A stretch of 64,000 bases of DNA from Brachyhypopomus gauderio (Eukaryota > Chordata > Actinopteri > Gymnotiformes > Hypopomidae), in the NCBI RefSeq assembly GCF_052324685.1, contig NC_135218.1, positions 10,686,516 through 10,750,515 on the forward strand, given 5' to 3'. Shown in pieces: positions 29,717 through 53,200 of the stretch; the first letter of the stretch is position 1; every line of letters starts with the position of its first letter. The notes below the pieces were generated by a model. That model ran no database searches, was not told the origin of the DNA, and worked only from the letters and a program-made list of their open reading frames with translations. The position numbers and the translations under genes were made by a program.

Positions 29717-31036
29717 TGTGTGATTAAAAACTGTGAGTTTTTCTTTTTGTTTTTTTGTTGTTTTTTTTTTTTTTGGACTAAACTTCCTGCACGTAACATG
29801 AAACTTCTTAGAAGTTATTGGCTTTTCTTTCCTGTCTGTAGAAGTTTAATGGTGACAGCAGATTGTTCAGATTACTGAAAACTAAAAAAAAAAATAGATT
29901 ACAATAAATGAAAATATGTGCATTTCACACCCTTGAGTTGTTTGCAGATTAGCCCCAAACTCCTACACAACTAGTATGTTTTCAGATTGCCCCATTCATG
30001 GACGACTCCACCTACTCCCAAGCTTGATGAATATCACATGGAATAGGCAGGGAAACATTATATTGTCTCGTGGCAAGTTGTTTATCACAGTTGTGAAATA
30101 CTTCAGACCATTTGGGGATTCTTCCTGAGGGGATTCCATTATTTGAAAGGTTTGTGGTGGTAGAAAAGATGGATAAGCCAAGATGCTATCACAAGGGAAA
30201 AGCTGTTCTGTAGTCTTAAGACCCTTATCATGTATAGTAAAACGTTCTGAAACAGCTGACTGCCATCAAAATGAAGATGCAACTCATTCACTCGTCAATT
30301 AATTTTTCAAATATCTAATAGTGACAATATGTACAATATGTAACCCGTCCATAGCTATGAATCTCTTGGGCATCACTCTGAATGAAGCCTCTGAATTTGC
30401 CCCTCTGAACCATTTCATTGGTGCACTTAACTACTAAATATGCTGTGTTTCCAGTTAGATTTGAGGTATAATGATGTTGGGTCAGGCTAAAATCAGGTTC
30501 CTCTCTTAGGGAGCGACCTGTTCTTCATGATGCATTTGCTATTTCTCCATCAATAAGGCCTTCAATAAGCCTCTGAACCTGCCCCTTTAAATGTGTTCAC
30601 CTATATGCCCACTGCTCAATATGCCATGTTGTGTGCTGGTATTTCGTCTGATTCATTTGTGTTCTAGAACAGCATTTCTGTGGTTTTAGTTTTCAATTCT
30701 AAGAACATGTTTCCTTACGTTAGAAATGCTGATGAATTCAATCGTCATGTACAAATTGCATACAATTGCAACGACTTGAAATAGAAACCATTTTACATAA
30801 GGAATGCTTTCATTATATTTTAATATTTTTTTCTACATTCACAAAATCAGTATGGGAAACAATAACCTCTTAAATGTATGTTCATATGCTCGTTTGTTTA
30901 ATCTATCTCTTTTAAACAAAGTGCGCAGCAAACACGCATCGTGAACACACCCTTTATGAGTAAGGAACCCACTTGAGCGTCGTTCCCTCTTCACAGTGAT
31001 TCACTCGGCGTTCCCGTCTGCGCGCGCCTCCTCAAA

Positions 31037-31044
31037 TATAAAAG
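31037..31044 (+). promoter_or_regulatory. ptgis: TATA box of ptgis
   Basis: TATAAAAG 80 bases before the ptgis start codon, in a GC-rich setting (TCTGCGCGCGCCTCC to the left). Initiation about 30 bases downstream would give a 5' leader of roughly 50-55 bases. Confidence 0.65.
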
Positions 31045-31123
31045 CACGCGCCACTCAGACACAAGAAGAGTTCTACATCATTTACATCGGTCAGCTCACT
31101 TGTAAATCAGACTAAATAGGACA

Positions 31124-41588
<10,465 letters not shown>

Positions 41589-41835
41589 CCATCTGCTGTC
41601 CTGAACACAGCTGTTTAACCAACCCATCCATACATATTTATTTTCTATGCTTTCAAGATTTTATGACTATGTAAATATAACTGTAAATACATATACTGTA
41701 TTATTATGTGCCTTTAAATATATTTTCAGTGCTATATTAACAAATTTATGCTGTGGGAAGAAAATATTACTGAATATTTTTCAATTGTATTAGAAAATTA
41801 GCCATAGTTAAGTTTCTGGGCATTGTGTAATTGTC

Positions 41836-41841
41836 AATAAA
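41836..41841 (+). terminator. ptgis: Candidate ptgis polyadenylation signal
   Basis: AATAAA about 250 bases after the ptgis stop codon. Confidence 0.55.
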
Positions 41842-42808
41842 AACACAGAATATGAGACACGTGAGATGCCTGCTCAACACTCCACATACGTAACGAATGC
41901 GTTGCTTTCATTTCCACATCACAGCATTAGTTTGATTAAGCGCCACAAGTGCCATAAAGGCTGCAGGGTCCTAATATCACTGCACTCTGTCACTGTGTCC
42001 TTGTACAAGACACTGATCCTAAACCTGTTCAGAACAGCGTGTAATGGCTCTCTGGTCAGATTTATGAAGGGTCCAAACTGACATCTGAAATAGTGCATCA
42101 GAAACGAAGTGGGAAACTCCCCAAAAGATATGCAGTTCGTTGATAGATCAATGATAAGAGATATATTAATATGCCTTGTGACTTGTCCATGATTACAGCT
42201 GTGTTTGCACTCGCCCGAACCAAAGCAAAACGTTCAATAAAAGCATTTTTGTAATTTTGTACAAGTAATTAAGACTATTCAACTCCACCGCAATACGAAT
42301 TGGCCTACTTACAGAGGTAAAAGGGACCGTATCCCATATTTCAACGTTTTAAGACGCAAGAGGTCATTCGAGCTCCGTTCAGCAATGCAAGACATTACAG
42401 TGAGTGTTAAAATAAAATGGCTTATTGCTGGCGGGAGTTATGTTTGCCATTATAATGTCTTTGTTTATATGTGCGCTGTGATGTTCTAAACATAACGGCA
42501 GATTCCCATCTTACTCAACTTACTGGTAAGGAAGCGCTGAAAATCGTTTTGGAAGGCAGCAAAGACCGTAAACAAAGTCGGGAACAAAATGATATCTAAA
42601 TTATGAAGTATACCACAATAACCCAAGCCATGTAGAAGATTTATCGCGCCAGAGATTTGTAATGATTCCCTTGATGATTCATGACTAGGAACAAGCTGGT
42701 CTCAGGCGCACCCACAATAATCTTCCAGAATACTGACTTCTCAAAAAGTCTAGCCAATGTTTAACGGAAAAGAGCAAATTCTGGTAGGGGCATGGGTGTT
42801 TGTGTATG

Positions 42809-42810
<2 letters not shown>

Positions 42811-42875
<65 letters not shown>
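42811..42875. repeat. (GT)n(GA)n compound microsatellite
   Basis: About 20 GT units running directly into about 12 GA units, upstream of kcnb1. Confidence 0.95.
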
Positions 42876-44299
42876 GGCAGCCCTCTCTGCAGAACTAACA
42901 GTCTAAGCTGCCACCCAACCGTCACGCACACACAACCTCCCTTAGCAGGCGAAAAACATCGTGTGGACTTACTGCTTATATCCTACTTGTTGACGTTCGC
43001 TGTCTGTGAAAAAAAACAGAGAATAATGGACCAGCGAATGGGCAGCACACGTTTATCTGTTCGAGTATACCGTGAAGATGATACCAAAGAAACGGAGGGA
43101 AAGGAGAATAGCTAATAAACTACAAGCTCACAGCCGACTCCAGGGTTGCCGCGCCTGCCTTGAATCTGTCCCCATGACACACGGGTACGTAGCGCAGTGG
43201 CGTTTTTACCATGATTATGATTTTACCAAGTTATTACGGGAGGCTACTTGTGTGGCTTCTTCTGGTGCGAGTGTTTTCACTAGATCAGTGTTCTCTAGTT
43301 TGTTGGCTGTTTATATCTACGTTTGCCAAATAAATCAGAATTAAATTGCAGTTTCTGTGGAGGAATATCACACATTTCCTGACATTATATCTGGTTTTAG
43401 ACAATGGTGTGATAAAGTCGTTAGTTTGTAGTGAAGAATTTTTGTGAACTTTTGGCAACAGCTAGAACGCATTGATCACTTTGTATATTGGCAGAACACT
43501 GTGAAAATGTAAATTAGAAAACCTGCTATTCAAACTACTATTCAAACTACATTTCTCCATGTATATGTTAATGTTTATAGCAATACATAATGACTATTCC
43601 TGTTGCATATTTTGTACGTTTGTGTCCAATTTTGTAAGTTTATATTTATATTTTGTAAGTTTGTGTCCAAATAATGTATATATAATTTTGCTGTACTACT
43701 CGAATCTCCATAAAAAAAAAAAAAAAAAAGACTTCAAGTTGCCAAGTGGTTAATGTGTGTTAAATTATAAACATAACCTGCTTGTGTGTGTTAGTAGAGC
43801 TATTATCGCTCTAGGAGAGATGAGTAGGGCAGAGGAATACCTACAAATGTCAAGTCGGTATACACAGACTCTGTTTTAAAGAACTCTATGATTCACACTT
43901 TGGCTAATCCTTAAAAATTGAGTTCAGTGTCCGATAAAGAGAAGAGACACTGACGTGAATAAATGGTTTTTTTAGGGACGCTGGTTTCAGCACTGGACAG
44001 CGATCATTTAAAAGCAAGTTTACTGTAATTCACTCTTACAGCGAGGCAGCCATATACCGGATTATAATTGCGCAGATATTTTGGTTAGTGGATGAAGAAC
44101 CCGGCATTGTGTTTTAGTTATCTTCTTATGTTGTCTCTGGAGTTCTGAGTACTTTATATTTATTTTCATCCTTTTTTGCAGATGCAAGAATGAAGGCGAA
44201 CAAATCCAAATTTAGGCGATAGCTCTTCTCCTGGGTTGTGTCTTGGACACCTTCAACGATACTCCTTTGGTCTTCTATAAGAAGAAAGCACTATAAGAG

Positions 44300-44854
44300 A
44301 TGATTAAAACCGGCTCTCGTTCAACCACCTCCGTACCTCCGGAGCCAGTGGAGATTATCCGGAGTAAGACATGCTCCCGACGGGTGAGATTGAATGTTGG
44401 CGGACTCCTACATGAGGTGCTGTGGAGAACCCTGGACCGGCTGCCCCGAACAAGGCTCGGTAAATTACAAGACTGCAACACTCACGAATCCATAATGGAA
44501 GTATGCGACGACTATAACCTGGACGATAACGAGTATTTCTTCGACAGACATCCAGGGGCCTTCACTTCCATCCTGAATTTCTATCGCACGGGAAAGCTGC
44601 ACATGATGGAGGAAATGTGTGCTCTGTCCTTCAGTCAGGAACTGGACTTCTGGGGCATAGACGAGATCTACCTGGAGTCCTGCTGCCAGGCTCGGTACCA
44701 CCAGAAGAAGGAGCAGATGAACGAGGAACTGAAGAGGGAGGCCGAGACTTTACGGGAGAGGGAGGGCGAAGAGTTCGACGACACCTGCTGCATGGAGAAG
44801 CGCAAGAAGCTCTGGGACCTTCTGGAGAAGCCCAGCTCGTCCTTCGCCGCAAAG
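44300..44854 (+). CDS. kcnb1: Voltage-gated potassium channel Kv2.1, first coding exon (partial gene)
   Basis: Pore-forming subunit of the neuronal delayed rectifier. This exon encodes the first 185 residues and ends in phase 0 at AAG|GTAACA. It starts [20 protein letters not shown]; an in-frame TAA six bases upstream fixes the start. [20 protein letters not shown] begins the T1/BTB tetramerisation domain, followed by [20 protein letters not shown] and the Kv2-typical [20 protein letters not shown]. The Kv2 NAB region ([20 protein letters not shown]) follows. The known gene has its only other coding exon, with six transmembrane segments, beyond a very long intron; I do not find it before 64000. 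Kv2.2 (kcnb2) is the alternative, but ptgis next door favours kcnb1. TTTTTTGCAG at 44172-44181 suggests the exon starts at 44182. Confidence 0.93.
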
Positions 44855-46213
44855 GTAACAAGCTTCGTGGAGAGCTAGCCTGCTTTTCATTCACCCAGTG
44901 GCCTTATTTTTGCTCCCCATAAAAAAAATGCCCTTCATCATTCACTGCGTGAACGTACCTGTTTCAATGATCTAGCATGCGGTTTCCAGCATTCTAGCGT
45001 ATTTAGCCTAGAAGACGTACATCAGAAGCAACCGGACCCAGAATGGTATGATTAAAAAAAACAGGGCTTTTAAAAAAGGGTTATCCAAGAATGCATCCAG
45101 ACATCTTTTAGATGTGCAGTAATGGAGGTGTAATAATAACCTACATGAAACTGGAGCAGGGCAAAGTGACAGTGCTATAATTTGAATTACATGGGAGTGG
45201 TCCAGAAGAGTCAATATCCTTTGCTCTTCTATGTGTTTTCTAAGTAAGTGCTGTCATGTTATTTTCCATATCAAGCTAATTGCAAAACGCTATGCTGATG
45301 GAGTTAAAGTAATGCGCCAGCGTGTCCACGAGAAGCCTCCAGAATCAGTTTAATGTAGTTCCAGTGGAGTATGCATGGCATTAGCACTGCTAGAGGAGCT
45401 GCAGCTTTGATATTATCAGTAATTATATGCTCTTAACCCACAAATGCTCTTGAACTCCACATTTGTCTACACTACTGACAGAATGTGAGATCAGAGTGGA
45501 GCGCACCTCTGACATTTCTACACTCTTATGGAAATACATTACATACAGTAAAGTGATGCAGTATCTGCATTATGTGACAGTGTTAGTTTTGCTATGTGGC
45601 AGAGATGTTCATTGAATTAAACATTTTATAATAAAAAATACATTTACACAGCCATGTATCATGCATATAATTACATAAGTGCATATGAGGGACCCTCCTA
45701 TAACTTATTAATGTGCTTTACTATAAATGCTGGTCAGGTCTAATTAGCAGTGCACACTCCTGTCAAATGATACCCAGTGAGTCCCACATTACGCATATAC
45801 ATCACGGTGCAATTAGCTTAGAAGGGACCTGCTTTGTAAATCCATCCTGTAGATCTACTTGCTGATTATCACAAGTCAGATGACTTTGGATATTTCCCAC
45901 TTATCTACTTTTCCACAAGTCACAGATAGTTACTCGTTAGAGTAACTATACTCGAGAATGGAGGACATATGAAGAAGGAGGCATAAAATGACAAGACGTG
46001 TTCAGTTACATATTTCAGCACTGGATGTCTTTGATGACACTTAGCCACAGAAGTGTCAGTAATCATAGAGAGACAGGGTTCAGTTTGAAGAGGATTGTGC
46101 TCCTACTTAAGCACACTCTCTAGGGTATGAGGGCTTCTTCACAACTTTCAGTTACTCTTTCTCAAGAGTTTGTCTCTCAGACAGTTTCTTTCTTACCTCA
46201 GTCACAGACAGGA

Positions 46214-47230
46214 GTTGAGATACAGCGTCTTTAATCACACACTCATCCTGCTCAGGTGTTGAGATACAGCATCTTTAATCACACACTCATCCTGCTCAGG
46301 TGTTGAGAGACAGCATCTTTAATCACACACTCATCCTGCTCAGGTGTTGAGAGACAGCGTCTTTAATCACACACTCATCCTGTTCAGGTGTTGAGAGACA
46401 GCGTCTTTAATCACACACTCATCCTGTTCAAGTGTTGAGAGACAGCGTCTTTAATCACACACTCATCCTACTCAGGTGTTGAGAGACAGCATCTTTAATC
46501 ACACACTCATCCTGCTCAGGTGTTGAGAGACAGCATCTTTAATCACACACTCATCCTACTCAGGTGTTGAGAGACAGCATCTTTAATCACACACTCATCC
46601 TACTCAGGTGTTGAGAGACAGCGTCTTTAATCACACACTCATCCTGTTCAGGTGTTGAGAGACAGCGTCTTTAATCACACACTCATCCTACTCAGGTGTT
46701 GAGAGACAGCATCTTTAATCACAAACTCATCCAACTCAGGTGTTGAGAGACAGCATCTTTAATCACACAGTCATCCTACTCAGGTGTTGAGAGACAGCAT
46801 CTTTAATTCCACACTCATGCTACTCAGGTGTTGAGAGACAGCATCTTTAATTCCACACTCATCCTGCTCTGGTGTTGAGAGACAGCGTCTTTAATCACAC
46901 ACTCATCCTGCTCAGGTGTTGAGAGACAGCATCTTTAATCACACACTCATCCTGCTCAGGTGTTGAGAGACAGCATCTTTAATCACACACTCATCCTACT
47001 CAGGTGTTGAGAGACAGCATCTTTAATCACAAACTCATCCAACTCAGGTGTTGAGAGACAGCATCTTTAATCACACACTCATCCTACTCAGGTGTTGAGA
47101 GACAGCATCTTTAATTCCACACTCATCCTGCTCTGGTGTTGAGAGACAGCATCTTTAATTCCACACTCATCCTGCTCTGGTGTTGAGAGACAGCGTCTTT
47201 AATCACACACTCATCCTGCTCAGGTGTTGC
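46214..47230. repeat. 44-bp minisatellite, about 23 copies
   Basis: The unit GTTGAGAGACAGCATCTTTA, ATCACACACTCATCC, TGCTCAGGT recurs about 23 times in tandem. Variants (GCATC/GCGTC, CTGCT/CTACT/CTGTT, CACAC/CAAAC, TTCCAC) recur in separated copies, as expected from block duplication. No unique spacers. Confidence 0.95.
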
Positions 47231-50179
47231 TGTTGCTGTTCACATCGCAAACTGCATGTTAGCATCCTCTGTGCTTCTCCCAGTTCTTGTAAAATATACG
47301 GGACCAGTTTCCCTGAGTTAGACTAAACAGAATTTGCAGACAGAAATGTGATAATGGGATTCACCATTATCACTATGCTTTAGTCCAAAGGTAGGCTTAA
47401 TCTGTGATTGGAAAACCATCCCATTTCTGAATTTCAATAAATCTTATGCTATATCAGATAGAATATCAGATATCAGATACAAACACAAAAAACTAAACAG
47501 TCCTTTAATGCTTAACAAGTCTTTTAATGCCTTTAAAAGGTGTGTTTTCTGAATTATCCATTGGTCACATCATAATTGTCAGCACAATTGTTCAAAGTAT
47601 TAAGGTGTCTAGATAGATACTAGAGCTGACCCATATCAAAAACACAGGCCTTGAATGGTTTGCAGTCAGACCTCCACTGTAAGTTGTTTGTTGGAAAAGT
47701 TCAAAGTGTTTCAACTTTTGCGGCATGAACTAAGATGCAGCGAAACGTCAACAGATGTGAGAACACATGAGTGGTCTCAAGCAGAAGAGGAAAGTTCTAG
47801 ATGGAGAAGAGGTTCATCAGCATGGTGGATTCCTTCCCTTCTCTAGCTATATAACTCCACATCGCCATGAGAGATTATCTGCGTCAGGCGACGTTCTTAT
47901 ATAAGTTCCGTGAATATGTGTTATTCTAAAGTCCTCGCATATATAAACAAACACTTTGTTTAACCAAAGGGATTCTAAGCCATCTCAGAGCACCTGCATA
48001 ACCTTTCTTCCTGCTATCTCTCTCAAATATCCAAGTCAGTGGACTCACACAAGCCTGCTGCATGGCCAGTGAGCAGGAGGCTGATAAGCTGTGCAAATCC
48101 TGTGAGACTAATGTGACCCTGCTGGATAGGTTCACCTCTGCTTACCCTCACGCTCCAGAGAGAGACTCAACCTCCGCAGAATTTTCCCAGCATCATCTTC
48201 CTCGGCTCAGTGAAACGCACGCCACACTCCCAGAGACTTTCCCAGGCGACTTTCAATGCAGATGACGCAGGAGCTGCTTAATCCGAGACATAAATGACGG
48301 GAATCGGCTTCTGACTTGTTGGCTGTCTATAAATAGGCTTTAACAGGTCTTGATGTTTTGGGTGGATCTCGCTCAAACTGAAATATATACAGGAGATTCT
48401 TTCACGCCTGTTTGTTTTTGCACGTTTTTTCTCTCGTGTGTTAGTACAGAGGTATCGTAAAAAGTCCTCCCTTTTTCGTGATAGCAAATATCACAACATT
48501 GGGAGTTCAGAGAGAGTGAGCCGTGAGAGAATGAAAGAAAGAGAGAAGATGGTGGCGTTTCTTGCAGTGCCTGGGTTAAGAGATGAGCCCCGGGTCCATT
48601 CTCTCCGGCTGGTGCCACGGATGACTCTGTGATAAACGTGTCAGCAGAGGGCTGTGCAGCAGCTGTGCAGCAGCGAGCTTGTTTCTCTGTGCTTAATTGC
48701 AGGTCAGCAGGGTTGGAACTGTGCCACGCCCCTTACGCAGATTCCAATGCATGTATTTTTCAGCGTGGATGAATTTTTAATGGCGCATTAATTATGCTTG
48801 ACTTTGTGCGGAGGCCAAGGAAGGTGCAATCTGGACTATCCATAACTCTCACTGTCACCCTCCTGCCCAATACTGTAGAGTTATCACCTCCAAAAATACA
48901 TACAGGAGACAGACTTCTCCACGGGTGAGATTCTTCACTATCAGAAAGCCAGAGAGAGTAATATGTGCCTTATGCTTAGAGGTTTTATGTGGCACATCTT
49001 TTGAATTTACATTAGCGTGAGCTAATATCTTATCATATCTTATAGAGAGATTCAGAAGGACATAGCCTAGAAGAGATCCAAAACTGTCTGACAGTCCCAG
49101 TGTAAAATATGAATGCAACATTGTGTAATATGTAGCATGCTTGTTATGAGAGGCGCAGCAGAAAATTAATGGCCACTCTGGAGCAGGAGTAAAGTGTTTC
49201 ACCTGCCAGGCTCACAAGACTAACGGGTGTTTGTGTGGGCCATAACGTGAAGCATAAGGCAGAGTTTACATTCTACAATGTAAAGTAAATCTTATCTACG
49301 TTATGCACATGTGCAGAGTACAAATGACCTCTGTCTTTGGGCACGACAGCTGACTATGTGTACTTGGTCTAAGGAGGCAATTTCGTCTTAATATTGGACT
49401 AAGTGATAAGAGAAACTTTAAGAGAACTTTAAGAGAATCGTTTTTGTGGGTTGGGAATTCTCACCTGTACACAATTATATACACAAACAGATATGACTCA
49501 GCATAAACACCACTACTGTTCCATTGTCCATTAAAGGTTTTGATTTCAACCACAGGCAACTCATTCATACCCTCCAGCACAGATAAGGTGCCATCTCATC
49601 CCAGAGATACCCTACACTGTACCACCAGCGGGGGTGGAAGACAGGAGAACACCACTAGAGTTCAGTTAAGACTCTCTGTCCTCTAAAAGTCAAACACTGG
49701 AATCTAAAACCACTGCAATGCTGGCATGAGAAGAGAAGCCTTCAGAGTGACGGTGAAAGCTGATTCTTTGAGTTATAAGTCTTTGCACATTAGCAATTAT
49801 TGGACTCCTGATCTAATTCTGACATTTGATATTTGAACACTTTGTGAGTCGGGATAGAAATAATAGCTTCAGTCGTTTGAAAGGGCTATGTGATTGTTTT
49901 TAAATTGAGGAGTGTTTGAAAAATCAGTGCCCTTCTCTTTTAATCAACAAACTACACTTCAATTATGGACCAAGTCATGCTGGAAGAAGGTACAAACCTG
50001 CAGTCTTCTCTTTACTGCTTCCTTCACATTCTCCTGAATCAAAAGCGTTCCACAGCTGGTAGTTCTCTGGATAATTGCATTAAGATGTAACCAGAGCTGG
50101 ATGTTGCAAGGACAGGCCATCCACAGGCATCAGAGTGAAGCCAAAAATACATCACTGACCACAAAACCTCAAGGGGCAG

Positions 50180-50241
<62 letters not shown>

Positions 50242-50245
50242 AGAG

Positions 50246-50274
<29 letters not shown>
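50180..50274. repeat. (CA)n microsatellite with internal GA block
   Basis: Two CA runs separated by gagagaga in the kcnb1 intron, followed by more GA-rich sequence. Confidence 0.95.
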
Positions 50275-50277
<3 letters not shown>

Positions 50278-53200
50278 AGAGAGAGAGGAAGAGAGAGAGA
50301 GAGCAAACAAGTTGAGGATGCATGATGTATTCATTTTAATGAATAAGACCACTTTAAAGATTGGGAAAGGCAAGAAATTGCTTGAGTTCATGTTGGTATG
50401 ATCTAATCACCCATCACCGTTGACATAAGCCCTGCAAAATCTATAAGACTGCCTACCTTTGCCTCTCACATTCATCTCACGTGCACCACCTTACAGACGG
50501 ATGTGTGGAAGCACACAGTGGAGAGAATTTTATTCTCCATCCAGTCCCAGACCAACAAACACATACCACAACCGTAGCCTATTTGCATGAAGTCTCTGTG
50601 ATGGTACAAATGTTACATGCAGTACATACATTGAGTTACAATGGAGGTATTGAATCTGAACCTCTGTTTTCTATGAGATTCATTGTCAGTTGTCCCACAA
50701 GGAACAAGGCTGCTCTGAATGATTCCTCAATGACCTGCGTTTGCCTTTGAACTTGAATGGTAAAGGGCTATTTTTAATTGACGCTCCCTAAATTTAGACA
50801 ATGGCATTGAGCAAGAGCAACCAAAGGCTATGAATTGTTTTTCAACAATGAGCAGAGATTAGTGTTATGGATTTCTGGGCATGGATGTTATTTGGTCAAT
50901 GAGAAGCAGCCCTGGTGACAGATAGGGTATTATTAGTTTAATTAGTCATTAGTGGATCACAAACTGCTGTGTCAGTGTGCATCAGGAATCACGACTGGAC
51001 TGTTTGTGCGGTTGGTCTGAGCCTAAAAACCAGCCAAGAGTGAATCCCGAGTGGTGGCAGGTTTAGGATGAAAGACCAGGGTTGAAGATTAAGATTAAAG
51101 ATTAGGATGTGTACAGTGTTAGACGCTGACTGTGGGTTAAGTTTGGCGCATGTGGTCTGACTTTTCCCCTTGATAAAGGTGATTTATTGCAGACCTCAGT
51201 ACAGGTCTCTGGGATGTAGGTAGAATGCATAAGGGAAATTGCATCTCTGTGAATTTTCCATCTGTGCTGCCATGGTGCATTAGGCTTTCATCAGAAGTGG
51301 ATGGTTTTGCCTTGGATAACAATCCATTTATAGTACACAGTGCATTTCATCAAAGGGCATCCAAGAAGATACAGTCTACTATCATGAAATGAAACATTTG
51401 CCTCCTAAAACTATCTATGTAAGATATTTTTCTCTACCCCAAATTCAAATGCCTGTAGTAAGTGCACTCAGAGGCCTGGTTGAGAGTGGCAGTTCAGTGT
51501 AATTAACTCTTTGGGCTTCCTGAAAACCAGCTCTGGTATTAGAGCCTGCCAACCTGTTCAGGGTTGCCAGGGAGATAGGTGACCTTCATTAGCATATTGC
51601 AGAAAGGGGAGGGGCATGGTGCATTTGTACTAAAGGATCTAACACTACCTCTCCAATGACATTTTCTTCCAACATTTACACAAACATGCACACACGCACT
51701 TTAGCATATTCAAACGTGGATACAATGATAATAGTCACAGCTAGAAGTGTATTGTATAGATGCACCACAGTCTGGCTGTAATGGGAGTGGTCAAAAACAG
51801 CACTGTAGTGTGTTGGGACAGTTGTGACCTGGAATCATTGTTGTTCTTGGACCATTTTCACCATGCGCAAATGTGTTACAATTAAGAAATGTTTTTAGAG
51901 GCATAGAATCCAGGATTTCCTGCAGTCCTTGTTCCTAAATGTGTTCAGTGGCTTAGGAAAAGAGTGGTACGGATAATTAGGCCATTGAAAAAATGAGCTA
52001 CTTTCTCTTCAGGTGGCCATGTACTTTTTGTGGGCCGCCTTCCTAGCACACTTCTGCAAAATGTGCCGCTTGACTTTCATGTGTACCACTCCTCCCCATG
52101 GATGGCTTTACCTTTTTAACCTTTTATCTGTGACTTTTTTCTCTTTCTCAAAGACATTGCCAAGCCATGTGTCAAGCATTTTTAAGTCATAACTATCAGC
52201 AATGTCTTTGATTAGGAGGGCGGAGTGATGGGGGACCTTCCAAACGGAAGCCTTTAGCGCGTGAGAGGATAGCCATTTGTCAGTGCCAAGGCTACTTGTC
52301 TGAAGATTTCATTCACTTATAACGGAGCTGCAATCATCTTTCAGTGATGAGGTGTAGAGGATAACCATGGAGCAGGAGTGGCAAATAAAGGGCATAGAGT
52401 AAACCAATCAACAGGCCTCTCCTCTTCTCCTCCTCTCCTTACGGACCTCCTCCACTCCGTAGAAAACTTAGCATGAAGGAGCAGATGGTGTCGAGCACCT
52501 GAAACACTTACTAACCATCCGCTGTGCCCGGGAGAGGCTGATCCACTGCATTCACTAGCACTCCCAAGCCAGTACTGGCACTTAACAGCAATCTAGCCTA
52601 GAGCACAGGACCGGCAGAATGTACCACTATTACATTTGAATCACTTCAGAAATACAGGCTTCTGCTGCCGATAGTGCCGTTTCCGATAAGAATGCGGACC
52701 TACACTTTTAGATTAGCTCATCTCCTCATATCACCGTAACAACAGTAAAGCAGGTGCATTATTAATTGGTGAGGTGACACCTAGACACAGTTTAATTAAC
52801 AGAGTGTCTTTTAACATACTCTGTGCCTGTCATATAAAACCGAAGGCCAGTTCTATCCCCACTGGACTGTGTCCAGATTAGAATAGTGTTGACAATATAA
52901 TCTTGTGTAGAACAATCTAACAAGCATCATAATTAAACAGTGTACTAAAATATATTTTTTTCATGTTTAGCACAGGTTTAAAAACATATACATCTATTCA
53001 TTCATGAAAGACAAATGTAAGATTCTACTATTGCTACCAAGCTTATCAATCACGATCAGTCCTTTGAACAATACTAATATTTTATATATACCATTTATGA
53101 TTTAGTTACATTTTTGCCCAATTTGGGTTATCCTAGCCTTAGGGTTCCACTAATCTGGCATGAGATCTTTTCTAGCCACCGACTGCAAAGCAACGCTATG

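Larger units (their letters stand above)
29571..31123. other. Intergenic region between thumpd3 and ptgis
   Basis: Contains the thumpd3 3' UTR with AATAAA at 29711-29716, T- and A-rich homopolymers, about 1 kb in which I recognise nothing, and the ptgis core promoter at its right end. Confidence 0.6.
41589..44181. other. Intergenic region between ptgis and kcnb1
   Basis: Begins with the ptgis 3' UTR (AATAAA at 41836-41841) and ends at a probable 3' splice site before the kcnb1 coding exon. A (GT)n(GA)n microsatellite is at 42811-42875. Short open frames near 43027-43115 have no family resemblance. A non-coding kcnb1 first exon and promoter are expected here but I cannot place them. Confidence 0.5.

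Noticed and set aside
42813-42900. CVCVC/REREREG open frames at GT/GA tracts, here and at 50101-50391 and 58591-58839
   Set aside because: Pure microsatellite translations.
43027-43115. Possible short protein starting MDQRMGSTRLSVRVYRED upstream of kcnb1
   Set aside because: Too short, no known match, and probably leader or intergenic sequence; a link to kcnb1 cannot be shown.
46214-47230. Resemblance to a CRISPR array
   Set aside because: Copies abut with no unique spacers, and the setting is a vertebrate intron; it is a minisatellite.
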